Origin: Proteobacteria bacterium UBA964 | GTDB taxonomy: Bacteria > Pseudomonadota > Gammaproteobacteria > Steroidobacterales > Steroidobacteraceae | Direction: 5' to 3' | Length of the DNA stretch: 17,600 bases | NCBI GenBank assembly: GCA_002292945.1 | Contig: DBCG01000076.1 | Location: forward strand, 268 to 17,867 | Shown: in pieces, positions 1 through 10,253 of the stretch | Layout of the letters: each line of letters starts with the position of its first letter | Numbering within the stretch: the first letter of the stretch is position 1 | Program-made: the position numbers and the translations under genes | Notes under the pieces: model-generated | What the model was told of the DNA's origin: nothing | What the model saw: the letters and a program-made list of their open reading frames with translations, nothing else | Database searches by the model: none

Positions 1-1592
1 GAGGTGCCCAGGGCCGTGGTGAGGTTGATGCGCTGAACCTCGCCACCGGAGAGCGTGCGCGATTGCCGATCGAGGGTCAGGTACGACAGACCCACATCCA
101 TCAGGTAGCGCAGGCGCGCCCGCACTTCGGTCAGGAGCAGTGCAGTGGCTTCGTCGAGCGGGGCGGGCAATTCGAGGTGTGCGAAGAGTGCGGCCACACG
201 TTCGATCGGCAGCAGCATCACATCGTGCACACACAGCCCGGGCATGGACTGCAGGACTGATGCGTTCCAGTTCACACCCGATGGCATGAAGCGCTGATAG
301 CGCCCGCGATCCTTGCCGTCGGCGAAGGCCAGATCGGCATCGGCCTGCGAGCCGATCCGCCAGAGCAGGGCGTCGGGGCGCAGCCGCGCGCCGTTGCATA
401 CGGTGCAGGGCGTGTAGGCACGGTAGCGCGACAGCAGCACGCGGATGTGCATCTTGTAGGCCTTCGACTCCAGCCAGTCGAAAAAGCGCCTGATGCCATA
501 CCACTGCTTGTTCCAGTTGCCGGTCCATTCCGGACCGCCCTCGATGACCCATTGCCGGTGCGCTTCGGGCAGGTCTTTCCAGGGAATATCCATGGCCACG
601 CCGTGCAGCCTGGCGTGGCGCGTCAGATCAGCCTGGCACTCCTTGAAGCTCTCGGTTTGCCAGGGCTTGACTGCACCGCCCTGCAGCGTGCGCGTGCCAT
701 CGGGAATGACCAACCCCAGATCGATACCGATCACGCGTCCAAAGCCGCGGCAGGTTTCGCACGCACCGATGGGGGAATTGAACGAGAACAGACTGGGGCT
801 GGGGTCGCTGTAGGAGAGCGCGCATTCGGCACACGACAGGGCACTCGAATAGCGCCACAGCTGCGTATCATTGCCGTCGTCGCCCAGCACATGCACCGAC
901 AAGCGTCCGGCGCCGCGATGCAACGAGGCCTCGAAGGCTTCGGCTACACGACCTGGGTCTGCCCCTGCAAGCCGCAGGCGATCCTGCGCCACGTTGAGTA
1001 CCAGCGGACGGTCGCCCTCGGCCGCTTCACGCGAATGCACGCGGGTATAGCCCTGCGCGAGCAGATGTCGCTCGATTTCCTCTTCACTGAAGTTGCCGGG
1101 CACCGGGACCGGGAAGCTGATCACCAGTCTGGGGTCGCCTGCCGCATGCGCGCGCTCGGTGACCGATTCGCGGATGCTGGCCACGGTATCGCGTCGCACT
1201 GCCACGCCGCAGCGTCGGCAATGCAGCCGCCCTGCACGCGCGAAGAGCAGCTTCAGGTGATCGTTCAACTCGGTCATCGTGCCGACCGTGGAGCGCGACG
1301 TGCGCACCGGGTTGGTCTGGTCGATGGCGATGGCGGGCGGGATGCCCTCGATACGATCGACCGCAGGCTTGTCCATGCGGTCCAGGAACTGCCTCGCGTA
1401 GGGCGAGAAGGTCTCGACATAACGACGCTGGCCCTCGGCGTAGAGCGTGTCGAAGACCAACGACGATTTCCCAGAGCCGGACACGCCGGTCACGACCACG
1501 AGCTCGCCGGTGGGGATATCGAGGTCGAGGTCGCGCAGGTTGTTCTGGCGGGCGCCGCGCAGCACTATCGCGTCGTTCTGGGGGTCGGTCAT
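1..1592 (-). CDS. uvrA: UvrA-type excinuclease ABC ATPase, N-terminal part (cut by left edge)
   Basis: ATPase of nucleotide excision repair that recognises damaged DNA. 530 codons are visible and there is no stop before the edge. Seen: Walker A GVSGSGKS at residues 36-43; a four-Cys zinc module C254, C257, C278, C281, within one residue of the E. coli UvrA zinc cysteines as I recall them; an insert before it matching the UvrB-binding region (residues about 130-250); a CTVCNGARLRP segment; ABC signature LSGGEVQR at 514-521. Because this is only the first ABC signature, at least one further ABC half must lie outside. The wording DQTNPVRTSRSTVGTMTELND and EVQRINLTTALGT differs from classical UvrA and, from memory, fits the long tandem-duplicated UvrA subclass (about 1800-1900 residues). 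ATG at 1592 has only a weak GGTGGA-like ribosome site. No LexA box is visible upstream. UvrA family is certain, the tandem subclass probable. Confidence 0.9.
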   Translation of the reverse strand, partial: MTDPQNDAIVLRGARQNNLRDLDLDIPTGELVVVTGVSGSGKSSLVFDTLYAEGQRRYVETFSPYARQFLDRMDKPAVDRIEGIPPAIAIDQTNPVRTSRSTVGTMTELNDHLKLLFARAGRLHCRRCGVAVRRDTVASIRESVTERAHAAGDPRLVISFPVPVPGNFSEEEIERHLLAQGYTRVHSREAAEGDRPLVLNVAQDRLRLAGADPGRVAEAFEASLHRGAGRLSVHVLGDDGNDTQLWRYSSALSCAECALSYSDPSPSLFSFNSPIGACETCRGFGRVIGIDLGLVIPDGTRTLQGGAVKPWQTESFKECQADLTRHARLHGVAMDIPWKDLPEAHRQWVIEGGPEWTGNWNKQWYGIRRFFDWLESKAYKMHIRVLLSRYRAYTPCTVCNGARLRPDALLWRIGSQADADLAFADGKDRGRYQRFMPSGVNWNASVLQSMPGLCVHDVMLLPIERVAALFAHLELPAPLDEATALLLTEVRARLRYLMDVGLSYLTLDRQSRTLSGGEVQRINLTTALGT

Positions 1593-1625
1593 CGTCAGGG
1601 ATCCACCCAGCGAGGCGGGAGCCGA

Positions 1626-1654
1626 ACCTTACAACGCCGTCGCCGCCTCGTCAT
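1626..1654 (-). promoter_or_regulatory. Candidate sigma-70 promoter of the uvrA-type gene
   Basis: On the minus strand ATGACG (plus 1649-1654, 4 of 6 to TTGACA) is followed after 17 bases by TAAGGT (plus 1626-1631, TAnnnT). It would start transcription near 1619 and give a leader of about 27 bases. Inferred from motif and position only; such matches arise by chance. Confidence 0.3.
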
Positions 1655-1672
1655 CATGGGTTGTGCTGGAAA

Positions 1673-1680
1673 GGGGGGGG
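1673..1680. repeat. Homopolymeric G8 tract in the uvrA/ygiQ divergent region
   Basis: Eight consecutive G on the plus strand, lying between two divergently transcribed genes and about 36 bases upstream of a candidate -10 for ygiQ. Runs of this length can change length by slippage; whether this one does is unknown. Confidence 0.6.
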
Positions 1681-1715
1681 TCGCGGTTGACGGTGAACCA
1701 AGGCCGCGTCTCTGG

Positions 1716-1721
1716 TCTAAT
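1716..1721 (+). promoter_or_regulatory. Candidate -10 box of ygiQ
   Basis: TCTAAT matches TATAAT at 5 of 6 positions and sits 9 bases before the ygiQ ATG, so the transcript would begin within a few bases of the start codon. The best -35 at 17-base spacing (GTGAAC, 1693-1698) is poor. A TTGACG at 1687-1692 is too far away (23 bases). Confidence 0.3.
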
Positions 1722-1730
1722 GACGCCGCC

Positions 1731-3934
<2,204 letters not shown>

Positions 3935-3938
<4 letters not shown>

Positions 3939-4993
3939 GCGAGACCCACGAGTTCCGACCGGGGCTGGAGTTCGACGTCAGCGTCTTGGAATCGTACTTC
4001 GCGGTGCATCTGCCGAAGCACGCCGGGCCGTTGCGGGTACGGCAGTTCCCGGGCGGGCAATCCAATCCGACTTATCTCATCGAAACGCCCGCGGGCAGCG
4101 TCGTGTTGCGTCGCAAGCCACCCGGCGTGCTGCTGCCCTCGGCTCACGCGGTCGACCGCGAACATCGCGTGCTCGCGGCGCTCGCTCGAGATGGCCGCGT
4201 CCCGGTGGCGAGACCGCTCTTGATGTGCGATGACGCTACCGTCATCGGCACGCCGTTCTATGTGATGGAACACCTCAAGGGACGCGTGTTCTGGGATCCG
4301 ACCCTTCCGGACTTGCCGCGCGAGTCGCGTCGCGCAATCTTCGACGCGATGGGGGCGACGCTCGCCGACCTCCACAACCTCGATCCCGCTGCGATCGGCC
4401 TTGCCGATTTCGGTCGCGCCGAGGGTTATGTCGCGCGACAGGTCGCGCGCTGGTCGAAGCAGTACTTCGGCGATGTCGAGGCAGCAGGGCGTTTCGAGTC
4501 GATGGAGCGCGTCATCGATTGGCTGCCGCGTCATGCACCGGCATCGGAACCGCCGGCCTCGGTCGTGCACGGGGACTATCGTCTCGACAATCTGATGTTC
4601 GCGCCGGATGCGCCGCGCGTGATCGGCGTGCTCGACTGGGAGCTCTCCACCATCGGCAATCCACATGCCGACTTCGCCTATCACCTGATGATGTACCGGA
4701 TGCCGCCGGTCTCGGTGGGCGCATTGCTCGGACAGGACCTCGATGCGCTGGGGCTGCCCTCGGAAGACGAGTATGTCGCTGCGTATTGCACGCGCCGCGG
4801 CCTGCGCGAAGTGCCGGATCTCGGTTACTACATGGCGTTCTGTCTGTTCCGCATGGCCGGCATCCTGCACGGCATCCGAGGCCGCGTGCAGCGCGGCACA
4901 GCAGTGAGCCCGCAGGCGAAGCGCTATGCCGCGGCGGTCGAGACCGTGGCGGATCTTGCCTGGAAGCAGGCGGAGTCGACAGGCCTGCGCTAG
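3935..4993 (+). CDS. APH-fold phosphotransferase family protein (ACAD10-like kinase)
   Basis: 352 residues with a protein-kinase-like aminoglycoside phosphotransferase fold. Seen: GGQSNPTYLI nucleotide-binding loop near residue 45; VLRRKPPG with the likely ATP lysine near residue 62; catalytic loop H212-GD214-YRLDN219; metal-binding LD234WE236. The FPGGQSNPTY and LDWELSTIGNPHADFAY wording is that of the group related to the kinase domain of ACAD10 and often found near acyl-CoA dehydrogenases, not of true antibiotic-resistance enzymes. The substrate is unknown, perhaps a hydroxy-acyl-CoA or another small hydroxyl compound (inference). It is cytoplasmic, with no signal peptide. It starts inside the ygiQ stop (ATGA) and so is probably translated with it. 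It ends 16 bases before the stop of the convergent dipeptidase gene. Confidence 0.88.
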
Positions 4994-5009
4994 CGCGCGC
5001 GACGATGCG

Positions 5010-6374
5010 TCAGGGCGCTGGTGTCACCGGTGGCGTGAACACCATCGTCGACGCTGGCCGCGCCTGCCGCAGCCGCGCGGCGACCTGCTCGGTCCGCTCC
5101 ATCGCACGCAGCGCGTTCTCGCCGGCGAGCTGTCGCAGTTCCGCGTCCGACCAGCCGCGACGGATCAGCTCCGCGAACAGCTTCGGATAGGTCGACACGT
5201 CGTCGAGACCTTCCGGCCAAGCGTCGTTGCCATCGAAGTCGCCGCCGATACCGACATGGTCGATGCCTGCCACGCGCCGGATGTGTTCGATGTGGTCGGC
5301 CACCATGCCGATGGTGGTGCGCGGGCGCGGCATCGCGGCGCGGCCTTCGTCCATGATCCGCTGCGCCTCTTCGGGCGTCGCGGCCGCTGCAGCGCGTGCA
5401 CGCAATGCGGCCATGTAGGGCTGGGTCACGCGACCGACTTCGCAGTTGATGAAGCCGGCCACGAAGGTGACCATCACCACGCCGCCGTTCCGCGGCAGCT
5501 CGCGCAGGATGTCGTCCGGGACATTGCGCGGCACATCACAGACGCCGCGTGCCGAGGAGTGCGAGAAGATCACCGGTGCCTCGGTGATGCGCAGCGTGTC
5601 CGCCATCGTGGAGGGCGCGGCGTGCGAGAGATCGATCAGCATGCCGAGCCGGTTCATCTCGCGCACGACCTCCTCGCCGAAGGGTGTGAGGCCGTCATGC
5701 CGCGCGGGCACCATCGCTGCGGCGTCGGCCCAATCGGTGTGCGCGTTGTGTGTGAGCGCCATGTAGCGTACGCCGAGATCGTAGTAGGCGCGCAGCGCGC
5801 CGAGCGAGTTCTCGAGACCGTAGCCGCCCTCCATGCCGAGCATCGAGGCGATCCTGCCGGCACGGTGGGCCGCCCGGATCTCCGCCACGGTGGTCGCGAA
5901 GCGGAAGGTGTCGGGGTAGCGAGCGATGATGCGGCGCGCGATCTCGATCTGCTCGAGCTGCGGTCGCGCGAACGGGCCACGCCCTTCGCCCGGGATGTAG
6001 ACCGACCAGAACTGTGCGCCGAGGCCGCCGGCACGCAGCCGTGCGAGGTCGGTGTCACCGGATGTGGGCTTGCGCAGATCGTAGGCGACGATGTCGCCGG
6101 GCGCGTCCTTGAAGCCGCGGATCGCGTAGGGCAGATCGTTGTGGCCATCGACGAGGATGGTCGAGCGCAGCAGCTTACGTGCGTGCTGCAGTGCGACGTC
6201 CTCGGCGGTGCCCTTCGGGGCGGTGGTGCAGCCTGCGAGCATCAGCGCGAGCACGATGCCGCCGAGACCGAGCTTCAGGCTGCCGCGACCGCCGCCGCCC
6301 ATGCCGCCACCCCCGGCGCGCTGTCCACGGGCATCTTCCACATTGCTGCTGCGGCGCATTTTGTCGAGACGCAT
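5010..6374 (-). CDS. Lipoprotein membrane dipeptidase, peptidase family M19
   Basis: 454 residues. M19 enzymes are binuclear zinc dipeptidases related to renal dipeptidase, hydrolysing dipeptides, often with a D-residue at the C-terminal side. Seen: metal-site residues in family order H78xD80, E182 (MEGGYG), H251 (LSHAAPS), H272 (SHSSARG) and D379 (GGDFDG). The N-terminus holds a lipobox LALMLAGC with lipidation Cys49 and Thr at +2, so an outer-membrane lipoprotein facing the periplasm is expected. The n-region is long and Gly-rich. I chose ATG 6374 because GAGGG lies 8 bases upstream. ATG 6302 would give a normal-length signal peptide of 24 residues, and ATG 6359 is also possible. The frame opens further upstream to 6485 but without a ribosome site. 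It is divergent from hrpB. Specificity cannot be read from sequence. Confidence 0.92.
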   Translation of the reverse strand: MRLDKMRRSSNVEDARGQRAGGGGMGGGGRGSLKLGLGGIVLALMLAGCTTAPKGTAEDVALQHARKLLRSTILVDGHNDLPYAIRGFKDAPGDIVAYDLRKPTSGDTDLARLRAGGLGAQFWSVYIPGEGRGPFARPQLEQIEIARRIIARYPDTFRFATTVAEIRAAHRAGRIASMLGMEGGYGLENSLGALRAYYDLGVRYMALTHNAHTDWADAAAMVPARHDGLTPFGEEVVREMNRLGMLIDLSHAAPSTMADTLRITEAPVIFSHSSARGVCDVPRNVPDDILRELPRNGGVVMVTFVAGFINCEVGRVTQPYMAALRARAAAAATPEEAQRIMDEGRAAMPRPRTTIGMVADHIEHIRRVAGIDHVGIGGDFDGNDAWPEGLDDVSTYPKLFAELIRRGWSDAELRQLAGENALRAMERTEQVAARLRQARPASTMVFTPPVTPAP

Positions 6375-6382
6375 GTCAAGTT

Positions 6383-6387
6383 CCCTC
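6383..6387 (-). promoter_or_regulatory. Ribosome binding site of the M19 dipeptidase
   Basis: GAGGG on the minus strand, 8 bases before ATG 6374. It is the best Shine-Dalgarno among the candidate starts and decides the start chosen. Confidence 0.5.
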
Positions 6388-6456
6388 GTTGGGTGGTCTG
6401 CAGGCGCAGGGCCGCGGGGGCTGATGCTCCCAACCGGTCTACGCCACACAATGCAC

Positions 6457-6462
6457 ATCATA
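6457..6462 (-). promoter_or_regulatory. Candidate -10 box of the M19 dipeptidase gene
   Basis: TATGAT on the minus strand (5 of 6 to TATAAT), giving a leader of about 75 bases. No convincing -35 was found at 16-18 base spacing, so this is weak. Confidence 0.2.
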
Positions 6463-6535
6463 CGATGCACAGGATGCCCGGCCATGGGAGAGCGCTCCAG
6501 TTTCGACCCTTTGAATCAGGCTCGCGGACCCGGTC

Positions 6536-6549
6536 GATTGAATACAATC
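6536..6549 (+). promoter_or_regulatory. Candidate hrpB -10 box inside a short inverted repeat
   Basis: TACAAT at 6543-6548 (5 of 6 to TATAAT) lies 27 bases before the hrpB ATG. It overlaps an inverted repeat, GATTG-AATA-CAATC, with 5-base arms. No good -35 is seen at the right distance. The rest of the 201-base divergent gap (6375-6575) shows no ORF or terminator. Confidence 0.3.
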
Positions 6550-6575
6550 CGCTGACCTCATCTCCTGTCATCGCC

Positions 6576-9164
6576 ATGCCCCCGCCGAGACCCGTGCTGC
6601 CCACCCTACCGATCCTCGAGGCGCTGCCTGCGCTCCGGGCGGCGCTGGCTGCGGGTCCGGCGGCGGTGCTCGAGGCCCCGCCGGGCGCCGGCAAGAGCAC
6701 CGTGGTCCCGCTCGCCTTGCTCGATGAGCCGTGGGTGCGCGGTCGCAAGATCCTGATGCTCGAGCCGCGCCGGCTGGCTGCGCGTGCGGTGGCGCAGCGC
6801 ATGGCCGCGACGCTGGGGGAGGTGGTGGGCGCGACGGTCGGCCATCGCATGCGGCTCGACACACGGGTCGGCCCGCACACCCGCATCGAGGTGGTCACCG
6901 AGGGCGTGCTTACGCGCATGCTGCAATCCGACCCGGCGCTCGAGGGCGTGGCGGCCGTGCTCTTCGATGAGTTCCACGAGCGCAGTTTGCAGGCCGACAC
7001 GGGACTCGCGCTGTGCCTCGATGCGCGTGCCACGCTCGACACCGATCTGCGGATCGTCGTGATGTCGGCAACGCTCGACGGCGCAGCGGTGTCCGCGCTG
7101 CTCTCGCGCGCGACGGGTGCAGAGGTGCCCGTGGTCACGGCAGCGGGTCGTCTATATCCCGTGGCGGTGCGATACCTCGGCCGGGCGATGCCGATCTTGC
7201 CGGGCGGTGACGAATCGCCCGAGCGGCTGCTTGCACTCGCCGTTCAACGCGCGCTGCGCGAGTGCGCGGGCGACGTGCTCGCCTTCTTGCCGGGCGCGGG
7301 CGAGATCCGTCGTACGCTCGCGATGCTCGGGGGCATGCCCGAGGTCGATGACTCGGTCGTGCTGCTGCCTTTATACGGCGAATTGGCCCCCGCCGAGCAG
7401 GCGCGTGCCTTGGAGCCGGATCCTGCCGGGCGCCGCCGTGTGGTCCTCGCCACCAACATCGCCGAGACCAGTCTCACGCTGCCTGGTGTGCGCGCGGTCG
7501 TCGATTCGGGACTGGTACGCCGCGCGGCGTTCGATCCGGTGACCGGCATGAGCCGCCTGGAGACCCGGCGAATCTCGCGCGCCGCCGCCGACCAGCGCGC
7601 GGGCCGCGCAGGCCGCGTCGCCGAGGGCACCTGCTACCGGTTGTGGAGCGAAGGCGCGCAGCGCAGCCTCGCGGCGCAGACGCCGCCCGAGATCATCGAG
7701 GCCGACCTCGCGCCGCTCGCGCTCGATCTTGCGGAGTGGGGCACCGATGAGGCCGCGGCCTTGCCCTGGCTGGATGCCCCGCCCGCGCCGATGCTCGACA
7801 GTGCGCGAGACCTGTTGGGTCGGCTCGGTGCATTGGACGATGCGCAGCGCATCACCGCCCACGGTCGTTCGCTCGCGCGCTTGCCGGCGCACCCGCGGCT
7901 CGCGCACCTGCTGCTCGAGGCGCAGCGTCGCGGTGAGTCGCGGCTCGGTGCGCAACTCGCCGCCGTGCTCGGCGAGCGCGATCTGCTGCGAGGCCGGCCC
8001 GGCGATGCGCGTGATGCCGATGTGCTGGCTCGTCTCGATCTCGTGCTCGGTCGGGGCCGTGGCGGTGGCGCTGCCGGTGGCGTCGACCCGGGCGCAGTGG
8101 CGCGCGTGCGCCGCAACGCCGAGCTCTTCGAGCGGCGTCTGGCCGAGCCCCGTCGCGCGGATGACCGGGCGATCGATCCACGCGCACCGATCGGCGCCGC
8201 AGGTCTGTTGGCCTGTGCCTATCCGGATCGCATCGGGCGCCGCCGTTCCGGCGACGCGCCGCGCTTCCTGCTGGCGAACGGCCGCGGCGCGGCGTTTGCG
8301 CATGTCGACCGGCTCGGCCGCAGCGAGTTCATCGTCGCACTCGACCTCGACGATCGTGATCGCGAGGCGCGCATCCTGCTCGCAGCGTCGCTGGATCGCG
8401 GGACGCTGGAAGCGGCGGCCGACGGACGCCTGCGGCGCGCGGTCGAGGTCGTATGGTCGTCCCAGGACGAGGCTGTGGTGGCGCGCGAGGTCGAACGGAT
8501 CGACGGCCTCGTCGTCGGCGATAAGCCGCTGCCGCGCGTGCCACCCGAGGCTGCGCGCGCGGCGATGCTGGAGGGTCTGCGACAGCTCGGACTCGACGCG
8601 CTGCCCTGGGCCGATGAGGCTCGCGCGTTCTGCGCGCGTATCGAACTCGCGCGCCGCAGCGCCCTGCCGGGCACCGGAGATTGGCCGGACTTCGCGGCGG
8701 CCGTCCTCGCTGCAGACTACGACTGGCTCGAACCCTGGCTCGAGGGGGTCACGCGGCGCAGCCACCTCGCACGCTTGCCCGTGCTGGACGCGCTGCGGCT
8801 GCGGCTCGGCGCCGAGCGTTGTCGCAGACTCGATGACTGGCTGCCGTCGAGCCTCACCGTGCCCACCGGTTCGCGGATCCGGATCGACTATCTCGACGAC
8901 CTCGCGCCTTGCGCATCGATGCGCATGCAGGAGGTGTTCGGCATGGCGACCACGCCGCGGCTCGCGGATGGGCGCTTACCCGTGACCTTCAAGCTGCTGT
9001 CGCCTGCACAGCGACCGCTGCAGGTGACCGCCGATCTGGCGAGCTTCTGGCGCAACGCCTATGTCGAGGTACGCAAGGACATGCGCGGGCGGTATCCTCG
9101 CCACCACTGGCCCGAGGATCCGCTGCAGGCCGAGCCGGTGCGCGGCATCCGCCGGCGGAACTGA
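6576..9164 (+). CDS. hrpB: ATP-dependent helicase HrpB (DEAH-box type)
   Basis: 862 residues, near the usual 810-860 for HrpB. Superfamily 2 helicase of the DEAH/RHA group, predicted to unwind nucleic acid using ATP; its cellular role is poorly defined. Seen: Walker A APPGAGKST (residues 34-42); motif Ia LEPRRLAAR; motif II DEFH at 131-134, the form usual in HrpB; motif III SAT at 164-166; motif V NIAETSLTLPGV; motif VI QRAGRAGR at 340-347. A helicase-associated and HrpB C-terminal region ends in VRKDMRGRYPRHHWPEDP, a strong HrpB signature. The frame runs upstream to 4926, but that part is antisense to the dipeptidase, so ATG 6576 just before the first conserved segment was chosen. It lacks a good Shine-Dalgarno. 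The next gene follows within 24 bases. Confidence 0.95.
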   Translation: MPPPRPVLPTLPILEALPALRAALAAGPAAVLEAPPGAGKSTVVPLALLDEPWVRGRKILMLEPRRLAARAVAQRMAATLGEVVGATVGHRMRLDTRVGPHTRIEVVTEGVLTRMLQSDPALEGVAAVLFDEFHERSLQADTGLALCLDARATLDTDLRIVVMSATLDGAAVSALLSRATGAEVPVVTAAGRLYPVAVRYLGRAMPILPGGDESPERLLALAVQRALRECAGDVLAFLPGAGEIRRTLAMLGGMPEVDDSVVLLPLYGELAPAEQARALEPDPAGRRRVVLATNIAETSLTLPGVRAVVDSGLVRRAAFDPVTGMSRLETRRISRAAADQRAGRAGRVAEGTCYRLWSEGAQRSLAAQTPPEIIEADLAPLALDLAEWGTDEAAALPWLDAPPAPMLDSARDLLGRLGALDDAQRITAHGRSLARLPAHPRLAHLLLEAQRRGESRLGAQLAAVLGERDLLRGRPGDARDADVLARLDLVLGRGRGGGAAGGVDPGAVARVRRNAELFERRLAEPRRADDRAIDPRAPIGAAGLLACAYPDRIGRRRSGDAPRFLLANGRGAAFAHVDRLGRSEFIVALDLDDRDREARILLAASLDRGTLEAAADGRLRRAVEVVWSSQDEAVVAREVERIDGLVVGDKPLPRVPPEAARAAMLEGLRQLGLDALPWADEARAFCARIELARRSALPGTGDWPDFAAAVLAADYDWLEPWLEGVTRRSHLARLPVLDALRLRLGAERCRRLDDWLPSSLTVPTGSRIRIDYLDDLAPCASMRMQEVFGMATTPRLADGRLPVTFKLLSPAQRPLQVTADLASFWRNAYVEVRKDMRGRYPRHHWPEDPLQAEPVRGIRRRN

Positions 9165-9178
9165 ATGGCGTACCGATC

Positions 9179-9184
9179 GGAGGG
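9179..9184 (+). promoter_or_regulatory. Ribosome binding site of the exported hydrolase
   Basis: GGAGGG is followed by three consecutive in-frame ATG codons at 9189, 9192 and 9195 (spacing 4, 7 and 10 bases). It argues against the upstream ATG at 9165, which abuts the hrpB stop without a ribosome site of its own. Confidence 0.6.
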
Positions 9185-9188
9185 ACAG

Positions 9189-10253
9189 ATGATGATGACG
9201 GTTCGTGTCAGGGCCTGGATGATCGGCGTCGCGCTCTGGTTCGCCGCCGCGACCGTGCCTGTGAGCGCGCTCGAGACCGCCGCCGCGACCGATCGCATCG
9301 TCGCTCGCGAGACCTGTCCGGCACGGGACCCGGATTACGCCGACTACCGTTCGCGCCAGATGGCGAACTATCGCCAAGAAGCGAAGGCCGCGAAGTCGCA
9401 GGGGCTCGCGATGAGTCCGCCGACGGTCGCAGAGACCTCGATCCTCTCGGAAGCCGAATACCTCGCCCGTGGCGCCCCTGGTATCACCTGCGAGCGCATC
9501 ACTTATCTCAGCGATGGGCTGAAGGTGGTCGGTTATCTTTGGCGACCTGCCGCAGCGCGCGACGGCGACCGTTTGCCGCTGCTCGTCTTCCACCGCGGCG
9601 GTGCACTTGAAGACTCGAAGCTCAGGCCTAACACCCAGTTCGGATTCGACCGCTTCGTGCGCGCAGGGTATGTCGTCATCGGTACGCAGTACCGGGGCAA
9701 CGATGGTGGCGAAGGTCGGGAGGAGTTCGGGGGCGCCGATGTGCGCGATGTGCTCGCCGTGACGCGCATCGGGCAAGCGCTGCCCTATGTCGATCCGCGG
9801 CGGGTGTTCGCGCTCGGCTATTCGCGCGGTGGCATGATGGCGCTGCTCGCGGCGCGGGCAGGCGCGCCGCACCTCGCGATCGCCACAGTGGGCGCGCCCA
9901 CCGACCTGCGCAGCGCACGCGCGGCGGCGGACACCGGTAGCCTCGCGACGGCGCGTCGCCTGATCCCCGGCTTCGACGCCGACCCTGATGGTGCGTTGAG
10001 CGCGCGCTCGGCGATGGCTTGGGCCGAGGAGCTGCGTGCGCCGGTGCTCATCCTGCACGGTGGCGCCGACCCCATCGTCTCCGCTGCCGCACACGCGCTG
10101 CCGTTCGCGGCCCGCCTGCGCGAGCTTGGCAAGGTCCATGACCTCGTGGTGTTCGAGGGTGACACCCACGGTCTGCAGATCAGCGGTCGTGAGCGCGACG
10201 AGCGCATCCTCGAGTGGTTCCGGCGCTTCGACGCCGTGCTGCCGTCCCCCTAA
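9189..10253 (+). CDS. Exported alpha/beta hydrolase (prolyl oligopeptidase / dienelactone hydrolase-like)
   Basis: 354 residues. Seen: an N-terminal signal peptide with Arg residues at 6 and 8, a hydrophobic stretch (about 9-22) and a likely cleavage after VSA (residue 27), so periplasmic or secreted. Alpha/beta hydrolase core with HRGG (135-138, oxyanion region), nucleophile elbow GYS212RGG, catalytic acid D294 (HGGADPIVS) and catalytic H327 (GDTHGL). The layout is that of the prolyl oligopeptidase/dienelactone hydrolase group, so a serine esterase or peptidase is expected; the substrate is unknown. ATG 9189 was chosen for the GGAGGG just upstream; 9192 fits the spacing even better, and 9165 (8 residues longer) directly follows the hrpB TGA. 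Probably co-transcribed with hrpB. Its TAA overlaps the stop of the convergent XdhC gene. Confidence 0.88.
   Translation: MMMTVRVRAWMIGVALWFAAATVPVSALETAAATDRIVARETCPARDPDYADYRSRQMANYRQEAKAAKSQGLAMSPPTVAETSILSEAEYLARGAPGITCERITYLSDGLKVVGYLWRPAAARDGDRLPLLVFHRGGALEDSKLRPNTQFGFDRFVRAGYVVIGTQYRGNDGGEGREEFGGADVRDVLAVTRIGQALPYVDPRRVFALGYSRGGMMALLAARAGAPHLAIATVGAPTDLRSARAAADTGSLATARRLIPGFDADPDGALSARSAMAWAEELRAPVLILHGGADPIVSAAAHALPFAARLRELGKVHDLVVFEGDTHGLQISGRERDERILEWFRRFDAVLPSP

Noticed and set aside
447..1730. Open reading frame extending 428 codons upstream of ygiQ in the same frame
   Set aside because: It is antisense to the clearly conserved uvrA-type gene, has no recognisable domain, and YgiQ homology begins only at 1731. 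Long shadow frames are expected at this GC content.
4987..4996. Perfect palindrome GCGCTAGCGC as a terminator
   Set aside because: No loop or T-run; it includes the TAG stop of the phosphotransferase gene and is too short to be a terminator hairpin.
4926..6575. Upstream extension of the hrpB frame
   Set aside because: Antisense to the M19 dipeptidase gene, whose zinc-site residues and lipobox are intact; helicase homology starts at 6576.
7371..8765. 464-codon minus-strand frame inside hrpB
   Set aside because: Shadow of the helicase gene; no domain or ribosome site seen.
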